Below are positions 35,487 to 46,496 of a DNA stretch of 54,401 bases, in pieces. The position numbers and the translations under genes are program-made. The DNA comes from Flammeovirgaceae bacterium UBA2371 (GTDB taxonomy: Bacteria; Bacteroidota; Bacteroidia; Cytophagales; Cyclobacteriaceae), in NCBI GenBank assembly GCA_002345965.1, contig DDTF01000026.1, positions 1 through 54,401 on the forward strand, given 5' to 3'. The number at the start of each line of letters is the position of its first letter. Position 1 is the first letter of the stretch. A model generated the notes under the pieces. The model was not told the origin of the DNA. It searched no databases and saw only the letters and a program-made list of their open reading frames with translations.

Positions 35487-35918
35487 ATGGCAATCTATGG
35501 AGCGGGATCGAATTGGAATGGAGATGAGATGAAGGAAAGTTTTTTCGAGGAAGGAAGATTTATCATTGGCTGGAACGATGCGAGCGCGAAGGACTTATAT
35601 GAAGCGGTTTCGTTACTTAAGGTTGGTGATATCCTGTACCTGAAGGCAAATCAACCCGGCTCACGAACCATTCGGGTAAAGGGGGTGGGCGTTGTTGAAA
35701 AAAGCTTCATACAATCCTTGATCGATGAGGGGCCTTCTCATGAGGTTATTTCTAATTGGAGTAACTTCTACATTCGGGTAAAGTGGGTGGTGCGAGACGA
35801 ATTTTTTATTGAAATTCCTGAAGACGAGGGTAAACTCACAAATATCCGAGCGGCTACTTTCTACGAAGAGAATCTTCCGTTTGTTCAAACAAAAATCCTT
35901 GAGAAGTTGTTCAGCTAA
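35487..35918 (+). CDS. PUA/EVE-like small protein paired with the helicase
   Basis: The product is 143 residues. The start at 35487 keeps the motif IYGAGSNWNGDEM, and then FIIGWNDASAKDLYEAVSLL, KVGDILYLKA and IRVKGVGVVE. This is the beta-barrel-like pattern of EVE/PUA-related domains that read modified bases or nucleotides. It sits 26 nt downstream of the SF1 helicase, same strand. By analogy with EVE-type fusions to defence nucleases, it may recognise modified nucleic acid for the helicase. That is inference. No catalytic residues are seen. Confidence 0.5.
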   Translation: MAIYGAGSNWNGDEMKESFFEEGRFIIGWNDASAKDLYEAVSLLKVGDILYLKANQPGSRTIRVKGVGVVEKSFIQSLIDEGPSHEVISNWSNFYIRVKWVVRDEFFIEIPEDEGKLTNIRAATFYEENLPFVQTKILEKLFS

Positions 35919-36179
35919 CTTTTTTGTAATCTGGTTCAACACTACTTATCCACTTTTTTTGTGATTGAGTATCTCTGAATTTTTTCAAAGAAATTCAAAA
36001 AGTAGACTATGTATTGACCGCGCCACCGTCACTTTGTAATTGTTATAACCCATAGCAAACACTCAGGGCCGGATACTTCGGAGGCATCCGATGAGAATTT
36101 CTCCATACGTTTAGGTTAAGGAAATAGTCCGGTTCCTGTTTGTTTCGTTCGGGTCCATCAAACGCCCCTTTTTACCAAC

Positions 36180-36473
36180 ATGATCGATCACGAAAAGCTG
36201 GCTAAACTAATCGCACGAATGCAACACCTTGTTACGTATCTAAATGAAAGAAACGATCTGGCTGTTCATCAACAACTCAATCAATCCTTCTATATGCAAA
36301 AGATAGAGGAATTAAGAATGCTCACGACAAGGTTTGATGAAATTAAAAAAACCTTTGATACCCTGGCGAGCGGGATCGAAGAGAAATACAACTTGTGCTT
36401 TCAGCAATGGCGTAAAGATGCGCGCTGGCTAAACTCGTATAACTTGAACAAACGAAGAAAATCCATCCTCTAA
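36180..36473 (+). CDS. Hypothetical 97-residue helical protein
   Basis: The product is 97 residues, helical throughout (KLIARMQHLVTYLNERNDLA, KKTFDTLASGIEEKYN), with a basic C-terminus (KRRKSIL). No family is recognised. The gene ends 4 nt inside the end of the RteC-like gene on the other strand (tail-to-tail). Upstream (35919-36179) I see only short imperfect hairpins and no gene. Confidence 0.45.
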   Translation: MIDHEKLAKLIARMQHLVTYLNERNDLAVHQQLNQSFYMQKIEELRMLTTRFDEIKKTFDTLASGIEEKYNLCFQQWRKDARWLNSYNLNKRRKSIL

Positions 36474-37645
36474 GCCCTGTCAATATATTGGATCATAGAA
36501 ACAAGCATGTTTCTTACAGACTCTTTTGTGCCGGATTCAACGCTGTAAAATTTTGACCTGAAGCTTCCATAAGATATGGCCTCGGAACGTTTTGTTGTCA
36601 CATATTTCACAAGAAAGTGAAGTACCTGAGTTAAATTGTTGTTGATGATAAATTTTGTTTCCATGAAAATCCTGAGCAGGTAAGCCAACTGTGAAACGGA
36701 AGCGTCAAACTTGAGTTTGAAACCTGGAAGGAACGAGTCTGGCGATCTGTCAGAGGAACTATTGCTCAATTGTTGCAGTCTTTCCTGGTAGTCAATTTCT
36801 TCAGTTATGTAAATATTCAATTGATCCTTCAGCGGACTGCCGTTCTGGTTATACCGTATTCCCGGTTTCACTTGCGACTGATTGATCTTCTTTAAAACAA
36901 AAGACAACGTCTCGATCTTTTCCGCCCGGGTTTCTGATTGATCAAGAAGAGAAGAAATATAGTGCGCATGATAGGTGAGCACCTTCACCGAGTTATAGTT
37001 CAGGTAGTACATCACTTGTCGAAGTTCATCATCCCAATCCTGAATTTCGTTTTCTCTTGCAATTAACCGGAATAATTCTTTTTGTACTTCCTTTGCGTAC
37101 ATCACTTTCCGATAGGTAATTCCCTGGTCGGGTTTGCTGTCCACAACTTTCTTGAGTATGTGTAGGAGAAGGTCAATCAGACGTTGATCAACTTCCTTTA
37201 CACCAAACGATTTTTGAATTTTCCGGATATTGGTTCTTGCGTCCTTGCGGGCCATATCGATGTAACCTTCAGGCGCTTTGGCATCTTGATCAAAATATTT
37301 TGCAAAGTGTCGCTCAACGAAAAGGAGAAGTTCTTCCAATCCTGCATAGAACACTTCATAGAATTTTTTGCGTTTCTCATCAGCTGGACTTTCGGTGTGG
37401 ATGAACAATGCCGCTTTGTCCATCAACCGGATCAGTGCTTGTTGGTGATATTGAATGTAACGCTCCAGATGGCGCTCATCTTCGAAGCTGAATACCTCGT
37501 GTACGAATGTTTGCTTTATTCGTTCTATCTCACTCCCAACAGCATCTTTCAGGGCATTGTGTTGCTTCTCATCACGGATTGTTTGATCTCCTGATGAAAT
37601 GAGTTTTTCCAACTCCTGCAATTCATATCTGACACCTGGGTGCAT
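36470..37645 (-). CDS. RteC-like helical protein
   Basis: The product is 391 residues, nearly all helical. The C-terminal 75 residues (FDASVSQLAYLLRIFMETKF, then IINNNLTQVLHFLVKYVTTK and SEAISYGSFRSKFYS) follow the same spacing as the C-terminus of the RteC protein in this window: an aromatic start, helix, a small residue cluster, helix, then a Tyr/Phe-rich segment. I read it as a distant RteC-like regulator, longer at the N-terminus. The family link is by eye only and could be wrong. Confidence 0.45.
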   Translation of the reverse strand: MHPGVRYELQELEKLISSGDQTIRDEKQHNALKDAVGSEIERIKQTFVHEVFSFEDERHLERYIQYHQQALIRLMDKAALFIHTESPADEKRKKFYEVFYAGLEELLLFVERHFAKYFDQDAKAPEGYIDMARKDARTNIRKIQKSFGVKEVDQRLIDLLLHILKKVVDSKPDQGITYRKVMYAKEVQKELFRLIARENEIQDWDDELRQVMYYLNYNSVKVLTYHAHYISSLLDQSETRAEKIETLSFVLKKINQSQVKPGIRYNQNGSPLKDQLNIYITEEIDYQERLQQLSNSSSDRSPDSFLPGFKLKFDASVSQLAYLLRIFMETKFIINNNLTQVLHFLVKYVTTKRSEAISYGSFRSKFYSVESGTKESVRNMLVSMIQYIDRA

Positions 37646-37722
37646 GGCATGTAAGACCGGTTGGATGAGCCGGTATTTATAATCATATCAATGCTGAATA
37701 TCCTTTGCGTTAGTCTAGTTCT

Positions 37723-38280
37723 TCATAAACTTGAGCACCCGTTTCCAACTAAGTTGTACTTACGTTTGCTTTGGGCGATAAATGCCACATCCAGTGAGTG
37801 CTCAATTGATCGCAATGCTGTTTGCTTGTCTTGAATCTTGTAAAGAGTTGCCGTAAAATGACACTTTAACAACTCTGAGTTATTCACCTCGATTTGGATA
37901 TGATATTTATTCTCAAGCATCCTAATTACGTCTTTCATTCCTGTATGATTAAATTGTACTCCATCCGGATTTCTTAACCAGGTTTGCCTGAGCAGCAAAA
38001 AGAAAAGAATGGCAAGAGTGATAACGATACAAGCATAGAGGACAGCGCGAATTTGCTTTTTCCTTCGGGATCGCTGTTGAATGCGCTGCTGGATTTTGTC
38101 AAAACCATTTTCATCTTGCTCAGCGTCCGAAGGTAATGGCGAAATTTCCCAAAGTAATTTGATATCCTCGAACTCTTCCCTGTTGGTTTCGCTTTTAGCG
38201 ATCCATTCATCCAATTCCTGTTTTTCGTCCAAACTGGCTTCCCCAGACAGGACTTTGTAAATAAGTGCAACTCTGTCCAT
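37723..38280 (-). CDS. Short FecR-like anti-sigma protein lacking the FecR domain
   Basis: The product is 185 residues. The N-terminal anti-sigma part (LIYKVLSGEASLDEKQELDE) and the transmembrane segment (about 79-100) are normal. The DUF4974/STN-like C-terminus (about 110-182, VQFNHTGMKDVIRMLENKYH) also matches that of the full-length FecR at 26653-27624, including the terminal G-x-GC. The roughly 100-residue FecR beta-domain between them is missing. It pairs with the ECF sigma factor upstream, with no SusC next to it. It may be a genuine minimal form or an old internal deletion. Confidence 0.7.
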   Translation of the reverse strand: MDRVALIYKVLSGEASLDEKQELDEWIAKSETNREEFEDIKLLWEISPLPSDAEQDENGFDKIQQRIQQRSRRKKQIRAVLYACIVITLAILFFLLLRQTWLRNPDGVQFNHTGMKDVIRMLENKYHIQIEVNNSELLKCHFTATLYKIQDKQTALRSIEHSLDVAFIAQSKRKYNLVGNGCSSL

Positions 38281-38347
38281 AGTGGTGGCTTCTATACTAT
38301 TTACTCTAAGACTAAGCCTGATTTCCTATGCTCGGGCTTATATATTT

Positions 38348-38908
38348 TCAGGATTTAGCCCGTAAGTGTCTACGGAGTCGTTTTTTACCGCTCGTCAGGC
38401 TTCTTTCTACAGCCTTCATACCCACACCAAGCCGGATCGAGATTTCTTCATTGTCCAACTCCTCTTCAATCTTCATCGTTAGGCATTCGCGCTCTCTCTT
38501 GGGGAAACGTGCTATTATGGCGAAGATTTCCTGGGTTACCTCAATCTGAATGATCCTTGATTCTATTGAGTCTTGCGCCAGGTCATATGTGTGGCCGTTT
38601 ACAAATCGTATTTTCTTTTTGCTGAGTTGCACATTTTCATTGTAGTAGGTTATGGATTTGTTTCTCACAATCCTTACCAGGTAATGCTGAATGGATCGTT
38701 CATGATAGTTGCCTAATTCTTTAGCATTTTGCCAGACATAAGCGAAAGTCTCTTGCACAATATCTTTAGATGCCTCCTTATCATGGGTTAGGTTAAATGC
38801 AATTCGCACAAGACTTTTGTAATACTGATCGCACAAAATCCTAACAGCTCTTCTGGGATAGGAAAGCAATAAGTTCCGAATTTCATGATTATTAACATGA
38901 CCTGGCAT
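38348..38908 (-). CDS. Orphan ECF RNA polymerase sigma factor
   Basis: The product is 186 residues. Region 2 (DQYYKSLVRIAFNLTHDKEA, DIVQETFAYVWQNAKEL) is near 27-63. Region 4 (FPKRERECLTMKIEEELDNE, then EISIRLGVGMKAVERSLTSG) is near 134-174. It is divergent from the SusCD-linked sigma at 27764. The short FecR-like gene lies 67 nt downstream, so the pair keeps the sigma/anti-sigma arrangement without a transporter. Confidence 0.83.
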   Translation of the reverse strand: MPGHVNNHEIRNLLLSYPRRAVRILCDQYYKSLVRIAFNLTHDKEASKDIVQETFAYVWQNAKELGNYHERSIQHYLVRIVRNKSITYYNENVQLSKKKIRFVNGHTYDLAQDSIESRIIQIEVTQEIFAIIARFPKRERECLTMKIEEELDNEEISIRLGVGMKAVERSLTSGKKRLRRHLRAKS

Positions 38909-39094
38909 CTTGCAAGTGATTTCTCATAAGATGTTATTTGGCTAATAGCAATAACCGCAAGGCAACCGTTGGTATTTAACCGCCTTGTTAATCCAGTAAA
39001 AAAGGACAGTACTATTAAAAATTAACTAAATAGCCTCCTTAATTTAAGGGTTACCCTGGTAAAAATAAAACTTTCTTAGTTCTCAGTACCGAAT

Positions 39095-39116
39095 AAAAAG
39101 GGGGCCAGACCCCCTT
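39095..39116 (-). terminator. Rho-independent terminator of the 39125-39484 gene
   Basis: On the minus strand a stem AAGGGGG/CCCCCTT with a 5-nt loop is followed by TTTTTATT. It lies 8 nt past the stop of the hypothetical gene on that strand. Confidence 0.75.
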
Positions 39117-39124
39117 CGCATGTA

Positions 39125-39484
39125 TTAGCAGGTGAAACCAATCTCTTCATCCAAAATCTTAACGGTATAGTTTCGTTCAACTAATTCTTTTTTGGAATGA
39201 TCGTCCCATTTGTGGCAACCAGATTCAATCGCCATCATATACTTTACATGGAGTTGATCCTCATCGTCATAGTAAAACCGGATATCGAGATATGTTCCAA
39301 AGTCGTGAGGACAACGAACAACATTAAAAAACGATCCTTCCGGATTAATGCCGAAAGAACGCTTCAATTGATCAATATATACACGAGTTTCAATCCGCGC
39401 ATTTGCCATATAATTCTCGGAGCCCAACTGGGCGCATGGCTCATCGCATGGCGTTGTTTGTGAAAGATAGATGTAGTCTAACAT
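39125..39484 (-). CDS. Hypothetical cysteine-containing 119-residue protein
   Basis: The product is 119 residues with six Cys (TPCDEPC, RCPHD, SGCHKWDD, terminal C) and a beta-rich centre (GTYLDIRFYYDDEDQLHVKY). The pattern of paired Cys suggests metal binding, but no known finger is recognised. It ends at a clear terminator and is followed upstream by a large inverted repeat. It lies in the recombinase-linked part of the island. Confidence 0.5.
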   Translation of the reverse strand: MLDYIYLSQTTPCDEPCAQLGSENYMANARIETRVYIDQLKRSFGINPEGSFFNVVRCPHDFGTYLDIRFYYDDEDQLHVKYMMAIESGCHKWDDHSKKELVERNYTVKILDEEIGFTC

Positions 39485-39573
39485 AGCTGTATTTGTTTTA
39501 GTTGAACATCATTTTTATGCTCAACCAAACCGGACTTTTCCGGAACGGCTATCGCGGGTGGATTAATGAGGAA

Positions 39574-39644
39574 GCCAAGAGGAATCGGAATAAATGGGAT
39601 GGCAGGCCGTAGGCAGGTGCCCGTTTATGCCGAAGTCTCTTGGC
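39574..39644. repeat. Long imperfect inverted repeat (25-nt arms, 21-nt loop)
   Basis: The left arm is 39574-39598 and the right arm 39620-39644, with 20 of 25 positions pairing; the outer 8 (GCCAAGAG / CTCTTGGC) are perfect. The loop holds a repeated GGCAGG. Smaller hairpins flank it, such as CCGGACTTTTCCGG at about 39529-39542. It lies between two minus-strand hypothetical genes and could be a structured RNA, a recombination or transfer site, or a relic of a transposon end. Confidence 0.55.
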
Positions 39645-39731
39645 GGAGTTTCGGAATAAGGCCGAACTTTGCTTAAAAAAATGAAGGAACTTAAATAGTA
39701 ATTTGAAACGCACTGACTGACCGCTGTCTGG

Positions 39732-40439
39732 TCAACCCTTAAAAGATTTTAACCACATCTCGATTAGCTCGACCAATGACTTTGGATCCTGGTTAGGATA
39801 TTTCTGTTCAATGTATTGCTCAAAAGTCATTTTGGTTTTTAAATCTGTCCATTCCCTTACGGTCAGACTAAGCAAGGGCCACCTCTTTTGTTCGATTATA
39901 AACCCATACAGAGGAATATATGGAGACGCATAATGAAATGAGTTATCAATTAGTTTGCTATAGAGATCAGGCTTAAGCGCGAGCTTTAAATCCTGAACGA
40001 TATTGAATAGTATTTTTCCTTTGCTTCCATCCGTGATCGCGGTGGCCAGTGCGGGCATTCCTTTATCATTAAAGAAGGTGAGCAGGTAATCGCGGAACCC
40101 ATCCTCTGATATATCGCATAGATCGCGGCAATGGTACAAATACAATTTCTTGAATCGATCTAAGGAAAAATCATCGATCGTTTTGTCAATTATAAAATCA
40201 ATCAGTTCATTTTCCATCGCAACCACGTTCTCAACAGCAGGGCTTTTCTTCTTACCCGCGGCAAGGAGCAAATACCTGGGTTTGGAAAACAATTCAAAAT
40301 AGTAGCTCTTGAAGAATATAGATTTGCGGTCGAATGTCACTTGAACGTAAAGTGGGTGAGTGACCTTACCATGAAAAGAAACCGTTTTGAGACGTTCATT
40401 AAAATAGGTCTTGTATGTAACCTTATAAGTTCGTGTCAT
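39732..40439 (-). CDS. Hypothetical protein beside the serine recombinase
   Basis: The product is 235 residues. The N-terminal part (TYKVTYKTYFNERLKTVSFH, then HPLYVQVTFDRKSIFFKSYY) looks like a small beta-sheet domain. The C-terminal half is helical. No family is recognised. Position next to the recombinase, facing away from it, suggests a role in the integrated element. Function unknown. Confidence 0.5.
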   Translation of the reverse strand: MTRTYKVTYKTYFNERLKTVSFHGKVTHPLYVQVTFDRKSIFFKSYYFELFSKPRYLLLAAGKKKSPAVENVVAMENELIDFIIDKTIDDFSLDRFKKLYLYHCRDLCDISEDGFRDYLLTFFNDKGMPALATAITDGSKGKILFNIVQDLKLALKPDLYSKLIDNSFHYASPYIPLYGFIIEQKRWPLLSLTVREWTDLKTKMTFEQYIEQKYPNQDPKSLVELIEMWLKSFKG

Positions 40440-40647
40440 ACTTGTTCAGTTCGGTATTTTGTCAACCAGATCAGTATAAAGTATTTCATTTGGCATCATG
40501 CGATGCTCAGTTAAGAAAAATATCACGCTAAACTATTAAAAGTTTTGCTAAATACTATGTTATCAAAACATAATATTTTATATTAGCGTTACAGATGGTA
40601 CCGCTACTGTGTCTTTGATCAAACACAGAGGAGTAAGGAGGTACCAG

Positions 40648-40803
40648 ATGGAGAAGTTGAAGCCGGAAAGAGTAGTAGAAATGCTCAAAGCCAAAGGTGT
40701 GAATGTGACTGTAGAACAGGCCGCTTCAATTCTCGAATTTCTTCGGAAGATGGCCAGCATTGTTGTGAGCCAATATTTAAAACCGGGAAAGAATAAAGGA
40801 TAG
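40648..40803 (+). CDS. 51-residue protein leading the recombinase operon
   Basis: Start at ATG 40648, preceded by an AAGGAGGT-like purine run. The product begins MEKLKPERVVEMLKAKGVNV and ends in a basic tail (PGKNKG). It is a two-helix peptide. The recombinase starts 30 nt downstream on the same strand, so it may be a small cofactor or just the leader gene of that operon. Confidence 0.55.
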   Translation: MEKLKPERVVEMLKAKGVNVTVEQAASILEFLRKMASIVVSQYLKPGKNKG

Positions 40804-40833
40804 TCAGAATTTGGTAACCTAAATCCTCTTCGA

Positions 40834-42667
<1,834 letters not shown>

Positions 42668-43063
42668 AATTAGATTGAAGGTAGACTTAAGCTAAGTAAT
42701 CTTCCCAATTCAGCCCGTTTGGCCTCTTCTGGAAAAGAGTTGCAAATATAACCGTCATTTGGTTCATTGGGAGGTTTACGCTTTTTTTTTTTGGATTTTT
42801 TAAAGATTTATAATCTCTGACACCGAACTATGTTCCACATCTGGTTAGCGCCAGAAAAGTAAGGTTTTAGATTGAATACAGCACCGAATTCAATTCCATG
42901 CTTGGATACGGAGAAACTTAATTATGTGTTCGTGATTTACACCTGCATCATTGCGTCTTGAGCAACCCAACCACAATACATTGGACAGACCAACTGAAGA
43001 TCGTTTACAAAGGCACAAACCAAAACATAGGTCAACAGAGGACCTTCGAAGCTTTTATTCTCT
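42668..43063. promoter_or_regulatory. tRNA-cluster promoter region; otherwise no gene seen
   Basis: There are 396 bp between tRNA-Ser and the permease gene. On the minus strand TATATTTG at 42743-42750 matches the Bacteroidota -7 box and should drive the tRNA cluster, with a leader of about 70 nt. A long T run is at 42781-42792. I see no gene or structured RNA in the remainder. Confidence 0.55.
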
Positions 43064-45448
43064 CTAAGCTTTCAAACTCTCAACAGGATTCCGTCTCGCG
43101 GCCTTGAAGGATTCAAAGCTCACGGTAATCCATGCTATGAGCAGTGCCAAGGCACCTGCAATGACAAAGATGGACGCATCCAAATTCGTCTTGTAGGCAA
43201 ATCCCTCCATCCAGTTGCTCATCAAATAGTACCCCAAGGGTATTCCAATGACAAAAGCAATTATCACCAGGGTAATGAATTCTCTCGAAAGCATGACAAC
43301 GAGTTGGAAAACAGAGGCCCCCATTACTTTTCGGATGCCCAATTCTTTGATCCGTTGTTCTGCGGTAAATGCAGCCAATGCATACAACCCCATGCTGGCA
43401 ATAAAAATGGCCAAACCAGAGAAAAACAAAACCACACTGGTAAGTCTTTCTTCTGCCTGGTAGAGTTTCGCCAGTTGTTGGTCAATAAAAGTGTACTCAA
43501 AGGTAGCGGGGATGATTTTCTTAAAGGTTGATTCCAGCTTGTCGATTGTAGCGGACAGGTTATTCGACTGAACCTTCACCAGCAGATAAATGTATTTGTT
43601 GTCCCTGCTATTGTTAAAACAATAGTTGCCGATAGACTGATGCATGGAAGCATAATGAAAATCCTCGGTTACCCCTACAATCTCTGTTGGCTGATTCCAG
43701 AAGATATTGACCTTTCTGCCAATGGCTTCTTCCGGAGTAAACCCGAGGTAGTCCGCTGTGGATTTGTTTACCACTACCTGAACAGTGGTATCCCTGGGAT
43801 CTTTGTTTTCAGGCAGCGTCTTTCCTGCCAACAATTTTATACCCAGCACATCCAAAATTTCATGGGAAGCTTTGGTCGCAGCAATTGACGCTCCGTTTTC
43901 GGATCCTATCGGGGTGACCGTGTAACCACTTGTGCTTATTCCAGGGTAGGCCTGACTGTGCGCCACGCTTTTCACCTCAGACAACGATTCCAGTTCCGTC
44001 TTCAGCGAGCTCACCTGCTGTTTATCTTTGGCTGCAGACACCATCACTGCAATCACCTGATCGGGTTGAAACCCCAACTTTTTATCCCGCATAAAAGTGA
44101 CCTGCTTGTAAAACATGGCCGCGCAAATCATTAGCATGATGGAGATGGAGAATTGCATGACCACCAGCCCTTTGCGAATGGAGGACTGGCCCCCTGCATG
44201 AGAGGTATTGAGCAATGCTGACTTTGGTGAAAATGAAGACAGATAAAATGCGGGATAACATCCTGCAATCAGGGTAAGTAAAACCCACAGTCCCGTGAAG
44301 GAGAGCCAAAACCAGCTTTGTGAAATGAATGACGCTGAAATTGCCTTGCCGCTGATGTCATTGAATAATGGCAACGCTGCCAGGAATACAACCACACTGA
44401 TCGCCATGGAGATCAGCACAAAAACGGAAGCTTCAAAGTAGAATTTGGCGTTAAGGTCTGCAAAAGTAGCTCCCAGTGTTTTGGACACCCCTACCTCTTT
44501 ATTTCTGCGCTGTGCCTGTGCGGTGGTGAGATTCATGTAATTGGCGGCCGCGATGATCAGGATGACCAACGCCAATGCGATCAGGATTTTAACTTGTGCG
44601 TAGTCCCCATATTCCCTTCTGTCAATGCTTGAAGTGAGAGCTGCTGAATGCAGCCGTATGTCCAGCAGCGGTTGCAGGCTAATGGTAAACCATCTGTCCT
44701 CCTGAGGTATTTCCCGCTCCAACAGTTCAGCCATTTTTTTGTCTACCGTCTGAGGTTGAGCCCCTTCATTTAACAGAAAGAAGGTGTCGAAGCTGGCGTT
44801 ACCCCAATTTTGATTTTCCGGTTTACCGAATCCTATAGAAGCAAAGGAGGCAATCAGTTCACACTTCAGGAAGGAGTTGGGTGGAAAGTCCTTAAAAACT
44901 CCAGTGACCTCATACCGCCTCACATTATCTACCAGTAGCGTTTTTCCAATTGGGTTCTCCTCCCCAAAATAGCGTCTGGCGCTTGTTTCGCTGAGGATGA
45001 CCGTTTCAGGTCTTTGCAGCACCTGGTCCTCCGTTCCGCGGATGAGGGGAATGGTGAATACATTAAAGATCTGAGGGTCGGCATAGAAGAGTTTGGTTTC
45101 CGAGAACTGGTCCTTATCCGTGGAGATAAAGGCGATGTCACCGAAGCTGTGATGGAAAATGCGGGTAGCCTCTTCTACTTCGGGGATTACGCCCGCAGCT
45201 GCGGGACCCAGTTTATTGGGGACTGCCCCCCAGCTCACACTTTGCCCGTCAAATTCAGCGTTGATGATCGCGCGATAAATGCGATCTCTTTTTTCGTGGA
45301 ACCTGTCGTATGAAAATTCATCAACTACATAAAGACTTATGCCCAGCACAGCGATGAGTCCAAAGGTCAAGCCCAAAATGTTGATCAGACTAAAAACCTT
45401 ATTTCTCTGGAAATTACGGAGGGCTATTTTCAGGTAGTTGATTATCAT
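43064..45448 (-). CDS. MacB/FtsX-type ABC transporter permease
   Basis: Start taken at MIINYLKIALRNFQRNKVFS (45448), the usual start of this Bacteroidetes family. The product is about 794 residues: an N-terminal transmembrane helix, MacB-like periplasmic core, three helices near the middle, a second periplasmic core, and an FtsX domain at the end (RIKELGIRKVMGASVFQLVV, and a final ARRNPVESLKA). The first FtsX domain has YMNLTTAQAQRRNKEVGVSK. Partner ATPase genes are not in the window. Likely role: export or mechanical signalling, substrate unknown. Confidence 0.85.
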   Translation of the reverse strand: MIINYLKIALRNFQRNKVFSLINILGLTFGLIAVLGISLYVVDEFSYDRFHEKRDRIYRAIINAEFDGQSVSWGAVPNKLGPAAAGVIPEVEEATRIFHHSFGDIAFISTDKDQFSETKLFYADPQIFNVFTIPLIRGTEDQVLQRPETVILSETSARRYFGEENPIGKTLLVDNVRRYEVTGVFKDFPPNSFLKCELIASFASIGFGKPENQNWGNASFDTFFLLNEGAQPQTVDKKMAELLEREIPQEDRWFTISLQPLLDIRLHSAALTSSIDRREYGDYAQVKILIALALVILIIAAANYMNLTTAQAQRRNKEVGVSKTLGATFADLNAKFYFEASVFVLISMAISVVVFLAALPLFNDISGKAISASFISQSWFWLSFTGLWVLLTLIAGCYPAFYLSSFSPKSALLNTSHAGGQSSIRKGLVVMQFSISIMLMICAAMFYKQVTFMRDKKLGFQPDQVIAVMVSAAKDKQQVSSLKTELESLSEVKSVAHSQAYPGISTSGYTVTPIGSENGASIAATKASHEILDVLGIKLLAGKTLPENKDPRDTTVQVVVNKSTADYLGFTPEEAIGRKVNIFWNQPTEIVGVTEDFHYASMHQSIGNYCFNNSRDNKYIYLLVKVQSNNLSATIDKLESTFKKIIPATFEYTFIDQQLAKLYQAEERLTSVVLFFSGLAIFIASMGLYALAAFTAEQRIKELGIRKVMGASVFQLVVMLSREFITLVIIAFVIGIPLGYYLMSNWMEGFAYKTNLDASIFVIAGALALLIAWITVSFESFKAARRNPVESLKA

Positions 45449-45640
45449 ATGCACCATTCTTTAGTATTAATTACTTCACCCATTTAGACTCCATTCTTTG
45501 ACAGTGGTTGCAAATAAAGCAGAAATATTTGCGATAAATGGTTTTTTGCGGGTAGTTGCAGGGACAATGAGGCGTTCCTTATCTCCGTCATTGGTGATTA
45601 TCGGGTTGGCTTTTGCTGTTAAAGGGATTTGGGTACTGCG

Positions 45641-46333
45641 TCAGTCGGAAGCAGAAAGATTTGGCCAGGGCTCCAACAGATTAAAGTCGCTCCTCCCTTT
45701 GAACTTCTTCATGATTTGAGGGTAGCTTTCTGTGAAGTTTTTAATGATAAAATCGAAGGGTACATCTTCGAAGTGGCCATAGTCCTGCAGGTATTCCATG
45801 AACAGGTTGCCCTCCCGATCGAATTCCTGAAAAAGGGAATCCTTTTCACCATCGAATTCCAATGTGGCCACGTTGCACTTATGACACAACTCCTTATTGA
45901 ATGCGGGAGACACCTTGAGCCACTTGTCATCGATCCATAGATTTACCATACCATGAGGCGTCAATTCGTCTGAGCCAAATTTTTCGATTATCCTCTCTAC
46001 ACCGATGTGGTTCTTTACTTTAGCCAGGTGCATTCTTGCCGGAATTCCCAAACCCCTTGCGCAGGCCACCATCAGTATGGTTTTGTCAATGCAATGGCCT
46101 TCTGTTTTCGTGGCGATAAAGCTTGCCCTGTATTTTTCTTTGGAGAAGCTAAAATGGTAGGGGTTGTAACGCCAACCGTCCCTGATTTTCAGGTATAACC
46201 CGATTGCCCTTTCCCTGACCGACTTAATGGACTTGAATTCCTGAATTATGCTTTGCACAACAGGTTGTTCATAATCCAAAAAATAGGTGGCTTCAAGGTA
46301 TTTCAAATGCGGGTTGGTACTCATGGTAATCAT
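45641..46333 (-). CDS. Transglutaminase-like protein
   Basis: The product is 230 residues (alternative start 46324). The Cys of the catalytic triad lies in ATKTEGHCIDKTILMVACAR, and the His in LTPHGMVNLWID. This is the transglutaminase/protease-like fold. No signal peptide is seen, so it is likely cytosolic. Substrate unknown. Confidence 0.8.
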   Translation of the reverse strand: MITMSTNPHLKYLEATYFLDYEQPVVQSIIQEFKSIKSVRERAIGLYLKIRDGWRYNPYHFSFSKEKYRASFIATKTEGHCIDKTILMVACARGLGIPARMHLAKVKNHIGVERIIEKFGSDELTPHGMVNLWIDDKWLKVSPAFNKELCHKCNVATLEFDGEKDSLFQEFDREGNLFMEYLQDYGHFEDVPFDFIIKNFTESYPQIMKKFKGRSDFNLLEPWPNLSASD

Positions 46334-46496
46334 TCTGACTTGAATCAGTAAGAAAACTTAAAAGCATGGGAAAAACAAGCTGATAATAATCATTGTCAAC
46401 CACAACCAAAATCAATGTGTGAATCGCCTCAAATCTTTACTTTGTTACCCGACAAAGCGCGTTGAGCATACATTGTTTGAAATGATTTGAAGAGAT

